From NCBI RefSeq assembly GCF_028748185.1, contig NZ_CP118164.1, positions 682,001 through 746,000 on the forward strand: a stretch of 64,000 nt of DNA. Reading direction: 5' to 3'. The translations under genes were made by a program, and so were the position numbers. The notes beneath the pieces are model-generated. The model searched no databases and was not told the DNA's origin. It was given only the letters and a program-made list of their open reading frames with translations. Position 1 is the first letter of the stretch; each line of letters opens with the position of its first letter. Below, one piece after another: positions 42,258 through 51,154 of the stretch. The DNA comes from Bremerella sp. P1. Lineage in GTDB: Bacteria > Planctomycetota > Planctomycetia > Pirellulales > Pirellulaceae.

Positions 42258-43376
42258 ATGAAATTGCCCATATCCGTGCTTCGCCACTGGACGTTCTGCC
42301 TCAGTCTCGTTGCTCTGATGCTCCCTTCGCAGTGGGCAAATGCGGACGATCGCCGCTACGAATCACCCGAGATCCGGGAAGCCATTTTGCACCTGCAAGA
42401 GAACGGCGCGCGGGTCCATTTCAACATCCCACGCCCTGGCGTTCGTGGTCCGGCGGTGGATGACTCGCGACCGATTCCTTACACGGTCAATCTGTTCGCG
42501 ATGAAAGCAACCGAAGAGAACCTCGCGGCCTTGCTGGTGCTTCCTCAGGTCGAACGTTTATACCTGGCCAGCGAATTCGAGCGCACCGAAAAGTCGTGGA
42601 AGACCCTTTCGCAGTTTGGTGAACTCGAACACTTGTACATCATGGACAACCTCAAGAACGAGGACATGCAGTACATCGCCGAGTTCGCGAATCTCGAATC
42701 GCTTGAAGTCCGCATCGGCGATGTCGATGCCGATTACCTGTGGTACCTGGAAGCGCTGGTCAATCTTCAGCGGCTTTCGATCCATGTCGACGGAGACGAC
42801 GAAACGTCGTTCAAAGCGTTGCCGAACATGCCGCACCTCTCGCAGTTGGTGTTGAACCTGCGGGGTGAGAAGGAAGTCGAACTCGACGGCATCGAGAACC
42901 TGACCGAACTGAAAACCCTGAACATCAATTCCCGGGCGATCAAAGGAAAAGAGCTGCAAGGGATCGCCGGTCTGGAAAATCTGGAGATGCTGACCATCGC
43001 GAATGCCACGTTCGAGGCAGGCGAACTGGAGATGTTCCGCAAGATGAAGAGCCTGAAGTCGCTCAACCTGACCAACAGCAAGCTGGCCACCGATGACCTC
43101 TCGCCGCTGTCCGAGCTCGAGAATGTCGAACGGCTGCAGATCTACAACACGGAAATTACGGACAATTCGCTGGCCGCATTTTCTGATCTACCCAAGCTCA
43201 ACTACCTGTACATCCGCGGAGCCAACATCACCGACGAAGGCCTGAAGCACCTGGCCAAGATTCCCAACCTCCAGCGAGTTTATCTCTATACAACCGATAT
43301 CACGGCAGATGGAGTGAGCTGGCTCACGAAGGAACGTCCGGATATGCGGGTTTCGGCACCGATCAAAAAGAAGTAA
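42258..43376 (+). CDS. secreted leucine-rich-repeat protein (family member 1)
   Basis: 372 residues. Signal peptide ending QWANA. Then the family N-terminal block RRYESPEIREAILHLQENGARVHF, and about ten LRR units such as FGELEHLYIMDNLKNEDMQYIAEFANLESLEVR and LPKLNYLYIRGANITDEGLKHLAKIPNLQRVYL. The motif LWYLEAL occurs in the middle and the C-terminus reads SWLTKERPDMRVSAPIKKK. LRR proteins bind other proteins; an envelope or periplasmic receptor/scaffold is plausible. AAGG precedes the ATG. First of four related genes between 42 and 51 kb. Confidence 0.75.
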   Translation: MKLPISVLRHWTFCLSLVALMLPSQWANADDRRYESPEIREAILHLQENGARVHFNIPRPGVRGPAVDDSRPIPYTVNLFAMKATEENLAALLVLPQVERLYLASEFERTEKSWKTLSQFGELEHLYIMDNLKNEDMQYIAEFANLESLEVRIGDVDADYLWYLEALVNLQRLSIHVDGDDETSFKALPNMPHLSQLVLNLRGEKEVELDGIENLTELKTLNINSRAIKGKELQGIAGLENLEMLTIANATFEAGELEMFRKMKSLKSLNLTNSKLATDDLSPLSELENVERLQIYNTEITDNSLAAFSDLPKLNYLYIRGANITDEGLKHLAKIPNLQRVYLYTTDITADGVSWLTKERPDMRVSAPIKKK

Positions 43377-43475
43377 TTCGGAATAGAATTCTCGCCCTGT
43401 GCCGCCAGATCTCGTAGGATAGAAGCTGATTTTCTGCTCTTGGGGATGAACGTGAACTGGCACGAGGATCCGGCG

Positions 43476-44591
43476 ATGACTTCTCACAATCGAACATCCG
43501 CTTTGCTTCTTGGTCTTCTCAGCGTGTCGCTGGTGATGCTTTCGCCCCTGCTTGGGCAAGCCGTCGACAAGAAGTATGAGTCTCGCGAGATTGGCGAAGC
43601 GATCGAATACCTTCAGCAGAACGGGGCTTCGGTTCACTTCTATTCGTCGCAGTTCTTTCAAGTAGGCATGCCCCAAGCAAAGCGAGGGCCCGTTTCCTAC
43701 AACATCAACATCCATACGCTGAAACCGACACCCGAGAATCTGGCACCACTGTTGGTCATTCCGCGCGTCGATCGTTTGACGCTCAGCCAGAGTTTTCAGC
43801 GCGACCAAACTGCCTGGAACACGTTGATCCAGATGAGTGAACTGGCATCGTTGACGATCTCGGGCGAACTGCAAGAGCATGACCTGCCGAACCTGGCCCA
43901 GTTCACCAACCTGAAGAACCTGACGCTGCTTTCCAGCAACCTGAAACCAGAAGACCTCTGGTACCTGGAAGAGTTGACGGAGCTAAAACATCTCACGCTG
44001 CTGATCTCTGGCGATTGTCAGCCTTACTTCGATTACCTGGCGCGACTCCCCAAGCTCGACAGCCTGACGATTCGCGTCAATTCGAGTGAACCGATTTCGC
44101 TCGATGGTATCGAACAGCTCGCCGGACTGCGTACCCTGAGTGTCGATTGCCAAGAGGTGCAGGAAAGCAACATCCAGGCGATCGGCAAGCTGAAGGAGCT
44201 ACAATCGCTGAGTATCATGCGCACCAAATTGAGCGAAGAAGAGATGGAGATGTTTCGCGAACTCGATGAGGTTTCCTATTTGCATCTGTACCGCTGCCAC
44301 TTCAAGAAGCTTCCCGTCGATGCGATCTCTGGCATGACCTCACTGCAGCGCGTGCAGCTTTCCAACAACGAAATGAACGACGACATCCTGCAGCCGCTGG
44401 GCAAGCTGCCGAGATTGCAATACCTCTATATTCGCAGTTCCCCCATAACCGATGATGGGCTGAAGTACTTGCACAAAGCGCCTGTCCTGCGGACACTTCA
44501 GCTGAGTGTCACGGACGTTACTGAAGCCGGCGTGAAGGCCCTGCAAGACGCACGTCCCACAACGCATGTGATTGCCCCGATCAAGAAGTGA
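43476..44591 (+). CDS. secreted leucine-rich-repeat protein (family member 2)
   Basis: 371 residues from the ATG at 43476 with GAGG upstream (alternative ATG at 43446). Signal peptide ending GQA. Family block KKYESREIGEAIEYLQQNGASVHFY, then about ten LRR units including MSELASLTISGELQEHDLPNLAQFTNLKNLTLL and LPRLQYLYIRSSPITDDGLKYLHKAPVLRTLQL. LWYLEEL present; C-terminus ARPTTHVIAPIKK. It is separated by about 100 bases from the gene before and shares the same architecture, so the two are recent duplicates. The MEKHLA-domain gene starts 9 bases after its stop. Confidence 0.75.
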   Translation: MTSHNRTSALLLGLLSVSLVMLSPLLGQAVDKKYESREIGEAIEYLQQNGASVHFYSSQFFQVGMPQAKRGPVSYNINIHTLKPTPENLAPLLVIPRVDRLTLSQSFQRDQTAWNTLIQMSELASLTISGELQEHDLPNLAQFTNLKNLTLLSSNLKPEDLWYLEELTELKHLTLLISGDCQPYFDYLARLPKLDSLTIRVNSSEPISLDGIEQLAGLRTLSVDCQEVQESNIQAIGKLKELQSLSIMRTKLSEEEMEMFRELDEVSYLHLYRCHFKKLPVDAISGMTSLQRVQLSNNEMNDDILQPLGKLPRLQYLYIRSSPITDDGLKYLHKAPVLRTLQLSVTDVTEAGVKALQDARPTTHVIAPIKK

Positions 44592-44600
44592 GTCACCAAG

Positions 44601-45089
44601 TTGCCCCAGGACCACCCTGCCCTGCAGCCATGGCAAGAACATGGCTGGCCCGATCATCTTCAGATTCTGCTCGATTCGTACTACCAGCTTCTTGGCGAAC
44701 AACTCGTTCCTCGCAGTGGCTCTGCCGAGGAAGATGCCCGGCGCGTCTTTGAGGCCCCTTTTGTCGTCGTTTCGCATACGGCGGCCAGCGATCCGATCCT
44801 TAACTTCGGCAACCAGACGGCACTCGGGCTGTGGGAAATCGACATCGAGACCTTGATGCAAACTCCCTCCCGCATGACGGCCGAACCGATGCATCGTGAT
44901 GAACGCGCTCAGTTGTTGGAACGCACCACGCGCGACGGCTATGTCGACGACTACCAAGGCATTCGCATCGCCACGACCGGTCGCAGATTTCGGATCGAGC
45001 AAGCGATCGTCTGGAATCTAACCAATGCCGCCGGCGACTACGTCGGCCAGGCTGCGACGTTCGATCAGTGGACGTTTCTCGATGCGTAG
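44601..45089 (+). CDS. MEKHLA-domain (PAS-like) protein
   Basis: 162 residues. TTG start at 44601, 9 bases after the LRR stop, so translation may be coupled. Matches the MEKHLA domain, a PAS-like sensor: LNFGNQTALGLWEIDIETL, MTAEPMHRDERAQLLERTTRDGYVDDY and RRFRIEQAIVWNLTNAAGDYVGQAATFDQW. No output domain or membrane segment is present. In plants the domain occurs in HD-ZIP regulators; in bacteria a light or redox signal is suspected but unproven. It is convergent with the bactofilin-like gene. Confidence 0.8.
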   Translation: MPQDHPALQPWQEHGWPDHLQILLDSYYQLLGEQLVPRSGSAEEDARRVFEAPFVVVSHTAASDPILNFGNQTALGLWEIDIETLMQTPSRMTAEPMHRDERAQLLERTTRDGYVDDYQGIRIATTGRRFRIEQAIVWNLTNAAGDYVGQAATFDQWTFLDA

Positions 45090-45098
45090 TCGTGGCTT

Positions 45099-46415
45099 CT
45101 AGCTCGCCTTCGGAGCAGGTGCTGCCTTCTCGGACGAAGAGCCAAACAGCCCTCGCATCATCCAGACAAAAATGCCGCCAAACGCGAACAGAATCGCGGC
45201 GACAAACACCCCGACACGCAAGTAGGGAACGCACGTCAGCACGACATAGAAGACCAGTCCGAATGCCAGCGACAGGATCAACCGTCCACGCGAGGTGATC
45301 GGATGATCGGAAAAGACAATGCGTCCCAGCGTGATGCTCGTGACGGCGGCGGCTCCAAAGACAAAGAAGTACCCCAGGCTGCCCACGTAAAGCACCATCG
45401 CGAAGGCCGCAATATAGGCGCCGGCAGCGGCCAGGCCATCAAGGGTCAGCCAGCCAAACGCCATCGGCACCATCACGATGAGCCCGGCCGCCACGCCAAG
45501 GGCAATGATCGAAAGGGGAACCGCTAGGATGCCGGCCAGAAAGCTGACAATCGGACGCTGCACGATCTGATCGACCGTCCCTCCGCAAGTGGCCGGACAG
45601 CACAAGACCATCAAGATGCCCATGACCAGCAGCGTGACATAACGCTTGAGCTGGCCCCAGAAGTAGTTGGTCTTATCCTTGGGACCTTGCTTGGCAGGTC
45701 GCTCAGGCTCGATCCACTCGATCGGCCCGGTTACCTTGGCCCCGTCTTCGATCGTGACTTCGCTAGGCGAATGATAGGTGAGCTTGCCACCGATGGTCGC
45801 ATCTTCATGAATGGTCAGCCCCGGCGACACCATCGGAATGTTAACCAGTTTCAGGTTTTGCCAGAACTGATTAGGCGGAGGTCCTGGCTGTTGGTTGGAA
45901 TCGGTTGTGATACTCAACTCGCGACCAATCTTCCCCATCACTTCCGCACGGTTCACGGCTGCCCACACGTCTTCCTTGATGGTGCCTCCCAGCATTGCTT
46001 GATAGCCGGCGTAGACCAGGTCGCCATCGATCGCCGTTCCCTTTTCGACTTCCAGCGAGTAACACGCCGCCACCAGGTCGCGCTGCATCTGAGTACCGGC
46101 ACCGACCTTCGCGGCCTGACAGGCAATGCGACTGCTACGACCGTAGGTGCCTTCGAGCAAGATTTCTTGTCCGGCGGCAATCAAGCCTCCTTCGACCGTC
46201 CCCGAAACATGCAGGCTCTGGGCATAGACGACCAGGTCGCCGTTGATAGTTCCTTCGACCTTGGCCGATTGGGCGCAGATGTAGACATCTCCTTCCCAGG
46301 TTTCGTCGGCGGCAATGGTCACCTCCTTACCAGTCAGGAACTCAGCAGCGACCGCTGAATCGACCAGGGCAAACGATAGGACGCAAGCGAGAAGCAAGAA
46401 TAGAAAGCAGCGCAC
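45099..46415 (-). CDS. bactofilin-like polymer-forming protein with membrane domain
   Basis: 438 residues with a signal peptide (MRCFLFLLLACVLSFALVDSAVA). The first 200 residues form repeated beta-helix units like those of bactofilins: AKVEGTINGDLVVYAQSLHVSGTVEGGLIAAGQEILLEGTYG, GTAIDGDLVYAGYQAMLGGTI. The second half has five or so hydrophobic helices (YVTLLVMGILMVLCCPATC, FLAGILAVPLSIIALGVAAG and others). Bactofilins polymerise and scaffold cell-shape or envelope structures, normally in the cytoplasm; here the signal peptide places the polymer-forming part outside, a notable combination. Confidence 0.75.
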   Translation of the reverse strand: MRCFLFLLLACVLSFALVDSAVAAEFLTGKEVTIAADETWEGDVYICAQSAKVEGTINGDLVVYAQSLHVSGTVEGGLIAAGQEILLEGTYGRSSRIACQAAKVGAGTQMQRDLVAACYSLEVEKGTAIDGDLVYAGYQAMLGGTIKEDVWAAVNRAEVMGKIGRELSITTDSNQQPGPPPNQFWQNLKLVNIPMVSPGLTIHEDATIGGKLTYHSPSEVTIEDGAKVTGPIEWIEPERPAKQGPKDKTNYFWGQLKRYVTLLVMGILMVLCCPATCGGTVDQIVQRPIVSFLAGILAVPLSIIALGVAAGLIVMVPMAFGWLTLDGLAAAGAYIAAFAMVLYVGSLGYFFVFGAAAVTSITLGRIVFSDHPITSRGRLILSLAFGLVFYVVLTCVPYLRVGVFVAAILFAFGGIFVWMMRGLFGSSSEKAAPAPKAS

Positions 46416-46526
46416 GGACCGACTCTCCGAAAATCAATGGAGTGAAATCAAGCAGCTAAAGTGAGCGGAGTCTTCTTCGCATAGTAAATGAGGCCGACCC
46501 GGAATGCAAAAACTGCCGCATTTCCC

Positions 46527-48083
46527 CTAAAGCGTCGGACCGACCAGCCACGGCACGAATTCCTCGTCGCCGATCCCCTGCTGCTCGCTCTTGGTCTTCT
46601 TGCCGCTGGCCACTTCCAGGATCTCGTCGAAGATCCGCTCGCCAGCGGAAACGATCGATTCCCCTTCCAGGACGGTGCCAGCGTTCACATCCATGTCGGC
46701 AATCATGCGGTCGTACATGGGCGTGTTGGTCGCGATCTTGATCGATGGAGTCGGCTTGCAGCCGAAACAGCTACCCCGCCCGGTCGTGAAGCAGACGATG
46801 TTCGCCCCGCCGGCCACCATCCCGGTGACGCTTGCCGGGTCGTAGCCAGGCGTATCCATCAAGACCAACCCCTTGGCCGTGACCGGTTCGGCATATTGGT
46901 AGACATCGACCAAGGCAGTGCTGCCAGCTTTGGCCACCGCTCCGAGCGACTTCTCAGCGATCGTAGTCAGCCCGCCGGCTTTGTTGCCTGGGGAAGGATT
47001 GTTGTCGAGCTGCGCACCGAACATCGCAACGTAACCCTTCCACCACTCGATCCGCTCGATCAGTTTCGCGGCGACTTCCGGCGAGACGGCCCGCCGCGTG
47101 AGCAGATGCTCGGCGCCGTACACCTCGGAGGTCTCACTCAAGATCGCCGTGCCGCCACAGGCAACGACGCGGTCGCTGGCAACGCCCAATGCTGGGTTGG
47201 CCGTCACGCCGGAGTTGCCATCGCTGCCGCCGCACTCGAGCCCTACCGAAAGATGACTTGCTGAAACAGTCTGCCGCTGGATCGCGTTGACCTTTGGCAG
47301 CATCTTGGCAACCTGAGCAATGCCGGCTTCAACTGTCTTGAGCGTGCCCCCTTCGTCTTGCATCGAAAGCACGAGCGGCCCAGGCCCATTGGGACCACTG
47401 ACTCCTTCAATCTGTACCAGGTTCTGCTGCTGAAGCAGGTAACCCATCGCGCCGGTCTCGCAGCCGAGACCCACCAACAGAAAGCCACCGACGTTGGGGT
47501 GATTGGCGATGCCGGCCATCAACCGGTTGAGCGTGTGATGCGCGTCGCCGCCGAACTGCATACCGCAGCCAGCCTCATGCTTCATCGCAATGACGCCATC
47601 CACATTCGGATACTTGGCCAGTTCTTCCGCCGGAAATCGCTGAGCAATGAACTTGGCGACACTCGCGGAACAATTCACCGTGCTGATGACGGCCAGATAG
47701 TTTCGCGTTCCGACTTTGTCCTTGCCGCGCACGTACCCTTGGAACGTTCTTCCTTCGATCGGCGCGGGAGGCTCCGGGATCTGAGAACACGGAGCGTAAT
47801 CAGCATGGACATCGACCATGGCCAGATTGTGGGAATGGACGTGTTGTCCGGGTACGATGTCGGCGGTTGCCTGACCAATGATCTGGCCGTATTTGTAGAC
47901 TGAATTTCCCTTGGCAATGGGGACGACGGCAATCTTATGGCCAGCTGGTATCGGATCTGCGGCTGAAAACTCCCCTTCCGGGCATTTCAAGTAAGTCCCT
48001 GCCGAAATGGATGTTCTGGCGACGGCGACGTTGTCGAAAGAGTCCAGCATGACGAGTGAGTTGGAAATTTTCTCGTCAAGCAT
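46527..48083 (-). CDS. uxaA: altronate dehydratase-type enzyme (UxaA family)
   Basis: 518 residues from the ATG at 48083, preceded by AGGGTAACGGAC. The N-terminal SAF-like domain (NVAVARTSISAGTYL...GHKIAVVPIAKGNSVYKYGQIIG...VHSHN) is fused to the catalytic part with GTRNYLAVISTVNCSAS, GLECGGSDGNSGVTANPALG, ENPSPGNKAGG-like NPSPGNKAGGLTTIAEKSLG and FTTGRGSCFGCKPTPSIKIATN. The family dehydrates altronate or galactarate, an Fe/Mn-dependent step of uronate breakdown. No other uronate genes are nearby, so the exact sugar acid is inferred only from overall similarity to E. coli UxaA. Confidence 0.8.
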   Translation of the reverse strand: MLDEKISNSLVMLDSFDNVAVARTSISAGTYLKCPEGEFSAADPIPAGHKIAVVPIAKGNSVYKYGQIIGQATADIVPGQHVHSHNLAMVDVHADYAPCSQIPEPPAPIEGRTFQGYVRGKDKVGTRNYLAVISTVNCSASVAKFIAQRFPAEELAKYPNVDGVIAMKHEAGCGMQFGGDAHHTLNRLMAGIANHPNVGGFLLVGLGCETGAMGYLLQQQNLVQIEGVSGPNGPGPLVLSMQDEGGTLKTVEAGIAQVAKMLPKVNAIQRQTVSASHLSVGLECGGSDGNSGVTANPALGVASDRVVACGGTAILSETSEVYGAEHLLTRRAVSPEVAAKLIERIEWWKGYVAMFGAQLDNNPSPGNKAGGLTTIAEKSLGAVAKAGSTALVDVYQYAEPVTAKGLVLMDTPGYDPASVTGMVAGGANIVCFTTGRGSCFGCKPTPSIKIATNTPMYDRMIADMDVNAGTVLEGESIVSAGERIFDEILEVASGKKTKSEQQGIGDEEFVPWLVGPTL

Positions 48084-48094
48084 GTCCGTTACCC

Positions 48095-48100
48095 TATAAT
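48095..48100 (+). promoter_or_regulatory. possible -10 element of LRR gene 3
   Basis: TATAAT at 48095-48100, about 130 bases before the ATG at 48232 and within the leader of the divergent uxaA gene. The -35 region is poor. Weak call. Confidence 0.3.
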
Positions 48101-48231
48101 TAGCTTTCATGTGCAATGCGTTTCGAGCCAGCGTCGAAATGCCTTTTTCTCCAACGCACGAATCGTATCGGATTCGTCGGCCGGTGAAAATCCTCCGCAA
48201 TTGAGCCTACCTTCACGTCAAGGAACCCTCG

Positions 48232-49317
48232 ATGAACCTATGGTCGAACGCTTCTCGTAAGTTCATCTTGGCGTTTTCCCTGGCCTTGCTGGCTGTCGGC
48301 GTCACTTCTACGTTTGCCGATGATCGAGAGTACGAGTCTCCCGAGATCCGCAAAGCGATCCAAACGCTGGAAAAGAATGGGGCTCACGTTCAATTTTATC
48401 AGAACTACGACGATCAAACTTCCTACTACGTCAATCTTTACGCCACCAAAGCCAATCCCGATAACCTGCAGGCACTTTTGGTACTGCCCAAGATCGAACG
48501 TCTGTGGCTGGGTGGCAACTTCGAGCTAAGCCCGCTGACCTGGAACACGATCACCCAGCTAGGCGAGCTTCAGCATTTGCACGTTTTCGGCAGTGCGACC
48601 GATGCCGACCTGATGCAGATAGCCCAACTGTCGAATCTCGTGTCGCTGCAATTAGGGGGCAATAACTTCTCGCCTGCGGGGCTGTGGTACCTGGAAGAGC
48701 TGACCCAATTGGAGCAGCTGACGCTCAGAATCGACGGAAACTGCGAGCCTTACTTCGGATACCTTGCCCGGCTGCCGAACCTGAATCAGCTTTCGATTTA
48801 TGATCCCAACTCGAAACAAGTCTCGCTGAAAGGGATCGAGAATTTCACGGCATTGCGGACGTTGTCGATCAATTTCGGGCACATCGATGGAAGTGCATTG
48901 AAGACGCTCCCGCAGATTGCCAGTCTGAGAGCGCTGACGCTGACCAATGTTTCGTTCCATGGGAAAGACATGGATATCTTCCGTAAGCTTAAGCAGTTAG
49001 AGCACTTGAATCTGCACCACTGCGAATTCCCATCTGACAACTTCACGGCGTTGTCCGGGCTGGAAAATGTCCAGCACATGACGATTTCCCATTCCAATTT
49101 GATCGATGATGCGATGACAACGCTTGGTGGCCTGCCGTCGCTCAACTATCTGTATCTCAATCTGACGCCGATAACCGACACCGGCCTGAAGAACCTGAAA
49201 GACGCCAAGGGATTGGAAACGCTTCATTTGCGCAGTACCGATGTGACTCAAGACGGAGTCGATTGGCTATCAGCCGAACTTCCCAATCTTCGCGTCATTG
49301 CCCCGCTCAACAATTGA
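48232..49317 (+). CDS. secreted leucine-rich-repeat protein (family member 3)
   Basis: 361 residues; AAGGAA precedes the ATG. Signal peptide ending TSTFA. The family block DDREYESPEIRKAIQTLEKNGAHVQFYQN is very close to members 1 and 2, followed by the LRRs (GELQHLHVFGSATDADLMQIAQLSNLVSLQLG and ASLRALTLTNVSFHGKDMDIFRKLKQLEHLNLHHC). LWYLEELTQLEQLTLRIDGN in the middle, C-terminus ELPNLRVIAPLNN. It lies beyond uxaA, divergent from it, so the tandem family was split by other genes. Confidence 0.75.
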   Translation: MNLWSNASRKFILAFSLALLAVGVTSTFADDREYESPEIRKAIQTLEKNGAHVQFYQNYDDQTSYYVNLYATKANPDNLQALLVLPKIERLWLGGNFELSPLTWNTITQLGELQHLHVFGSATDADLMQIAQLSNLVSLQLGGNNFSPAGLWYLEELTQLEQLTLRIDGNCEPYFGYLARLPNLNQLSIYDPNSKQVSLKGIENFTALRTLSINFGHIDGSALKTLPQIASLRALTLTNVSFHGKDMDIFRKLKQLEHLNLHHCEFPSDNFTALSGLENVQHMTISHSNLIDDAMTTLGGLPSLNYLYLNLTPITDTGLKNLKDAKGLETLHLRSTDVTQDGVDWLSAELPNLRVIAPLNN

Positions 49318-49535
49318 GCGAATGATTCCTGAGTGAATTTGAATTTAACGGTTGCGAAATTCGCATTCCTGCGTGTTGAAATATGCGGGTTCCGCGAATT
49401 CTGCGGATTAGGTGCCTTCCGATATTGAAACTTCCCCGCTCGTGGCGTTCAATGATCAATACGTCAGGGGTAAGCATGGACGGATCGATTCGGGAGTCGC
49501 AGCGGCGAGTTTCCCGACTATCAGGAGGGTAATCA

Positions 49536-50930
49536 ATGCGGCGCGGGGTTTTATCATTATTGGTTGTCGCGGCAACTCTAACTACCTTTGGCAGTCTATC
49601 TGCCCAGGCTCCCGTTGCTTTTCCACCGGTGCCGATCGATGTCGGCGGCCCGATGGATCCCGAGATCGAACGCATAGTTGCCACGCTGGAACAAAGCGGC
49701 TGTCTGTTTGGTTACGGTGCTTCTCTTTCCGATGAAATCGTCAACTGGCCGGAATACGGCTGCATCCGAGTGGATGGGACGAAAATGCAAGATGACCACT
49801 GGGATTTACTGTTGCAGCTTCCCTCGGTGAAACTCCTCTCGCTTCATAACACGCCACCGGCCGGCAATGTGCGAAATTGCCTGCGACAGATGTCGGAATT
49901 GGCGGAACTTCAACTGCACAACAGCCTCGACGATAGCGGCATGTCGACCATCGCTGAGTTGCCCAGCCTGCAAGCGATTCGGATCGCGGAAACGAAGATC
50001 TCGGACCACGGCATCTGGTATCTCGAAGAACTGCAAAATCTGAAGCACGTCGAACTCGAGCAGTTGCCGGTAACCAATCAAAGCTTTCACTACCTGAAAC
50101 AGCTTCCACGGCTCAATACCCTTTCGGTGGTTGACGCCGATTTGAGCGGACCGTGGTACTTGAAAACTGGAGACTTCCCGAGCCTGGGTAAGCTGACCCT
50201 CGAAGGCGAGAAGATCACCGACGAGGTCGCGGAACAGGTTTCGCAGATGAAAGGCCTGGTCGAAGTCCATTTCGATCGCAGCAATCTCACAATGACCGGA
50301 CTCGCCCAGTTGGCTGGCATGCCGAACATCGAGCAGATCTCGGCCACCAACTCGACCTTGGAAGATGCTCCCTGTCCGATGGCGCGGCCGGCGGCCAAGC
50401 TTCAATCGCTCGACTTGAGCAGCACCAAAACGGGTGACCAGTTCCTCAGCTCGATGACGAACTTCCCTTCGCTGGCCGAATTGAACCTTTCCGGTGCAAA
50501 AATCACCGATGCAGGTGTCTCGAATCTTCGCAACTTGAAGTCGCTCGAAACGCTGCGTCTCAACAACACTGAGATTACCAGTGGCGGACTGGCTTCGATC
50601 GCAAGCCTTCCCAGTCTCCGCGAGATTCACTTGCACGGCACAAAGTTGAACGGGGACGTGCTCGATCATCTTACTACCGTTAAGACGCTCGAATGGATCG
50701 ACCTGAGCAATACCAACGTTAGTGGTGAGAAGATTTCCAAGCTGGCCGAACTGCCCAATCTGCGCGGCGTGGCCCTGTTCAACACGCCGATCAACACCAG
50801 CGACCTCCCCTACCTGCGAAAGCTTTCGCACGTGGACGAAGTCTATGTCGACGGCAGCCAACTGACGGTCGCCGAGCAGCAACAGCTTCGCGAGTTCTAC
50901 GCGACGGCCAAGACACGACTTTCGCGATAG
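49536..50930 (+). CDS. secreted leucine-rich-repeat protein (family member 4, diverged)
   Basis: 464 residues. Strong ribosome-binding site AGGAGGG just upstream of the ATG at 49536. Signal peptide MRRGVLSLLVVAATLTTFG... ending SAQA. The N-terminal block is diverged (MDPEIERIVATLEQSGCLFGYG against the YESPEI block of the others). It has about 14 LRR units, among them LAELNLSGAKITDAGVSNLRNLKSLETLRLNNTEITSGGL, and keeps IWYLEEL. The C-terminal basic APIKK tail of members 1 and 2 is absent. Longest and most regular of the four; same probable role as an extracytoplasmic binding protein. Confidence 0.75.
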   Translation: MRRGVLSLLVVAATLTTFGSLSAQAPVAFPPVPIDVGGPMDPEIERIVATLEQSGCLFGYGASLSDEIVNWPEYGCIRVDGTKMQDDHWDLLLQLPSVKLLSLHNTPPAGNVRNCLRQMSELAELQLHNSLDDSGMSTIAELPSLQAIRIAETKISDHGIWYLEELQNLKHVELEQLPVTNQSFHYLKQLPRLNTLSVVDADLSGPWYLKTGDFPSLGKLTLEGEKITDEVAEQVSQMKGLVEVHFDRSNLTMTGLAQLAGMPNIEQISATNSTLEDAPCPMARPAAKLQSLDLSSTKTGDQFLSSMTNFPSLAELNLSGAKITDAGVSNLRNLKSLETLRLNNTEITSGGLASIASLPSLREIHLHGTKLNGDVLDHLTTVKTLEWIDLSNTNVSGEKISKLAELPNLRGVALFNTPINTSDLPYLRKLSHVDEVYVDGSQLTVAEQQQLREFYATAKTRLSR

Positions 50931-50997
50931 GTTGGCCCTCGGACGCTTAAATAGGCGACTTTCGAGGCCTTCTAAGGCAATTTCAGGGAAAATGATG

Positions 50998-51025
50998 CCT
51001 CCCCCTCCGATGTCGGGGGGCGAGG
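50998..51025 (+). terminator. possible hairpin after LRR gene 4
   Basis: CCTC-C-CCC, loop about TCCGATGTC, GGG-G-GAGG (50998-51025), followed after a few bases by TTTTT at 51033-51037. A long GC-rich stem with mismatches; likely the end of the LRR transcript. Confidence 0.45.
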
Positions 51026-51071
51026 TAATTCGTTTTTGACCAAAATCCCCCGCGGATCGTTAATCGTCTCC

Positions 51072-51077
51072 TATAAT
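51072..51077 (+). promoter_or_regulatory. -10-like element of the large low-complexity gene
   Basis: TATAAT at 51072-51077, 78 bases before the chosen ATG at 51155. No good -35 at the expected spacing; TTGACC at 51036-51041 is 30 bases away, too far to pair with it. Confidence 0.4.
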
Positions 51078-51154
51078 AGGAAAGGTCCTACTTTTCCTCA
51101 TTGTGTGCGCGTCCAATCCGGGCGGACTCATTTCAGGCAATCGCCAACGATCCT

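Noticed and set aside
51036-51077. TTGACC with TATAAT as a full promoter before the large gene
   Set aside because: The spacer is 30 bases, far from the usual 16-18, so only the -10 is kept as a tentative call.
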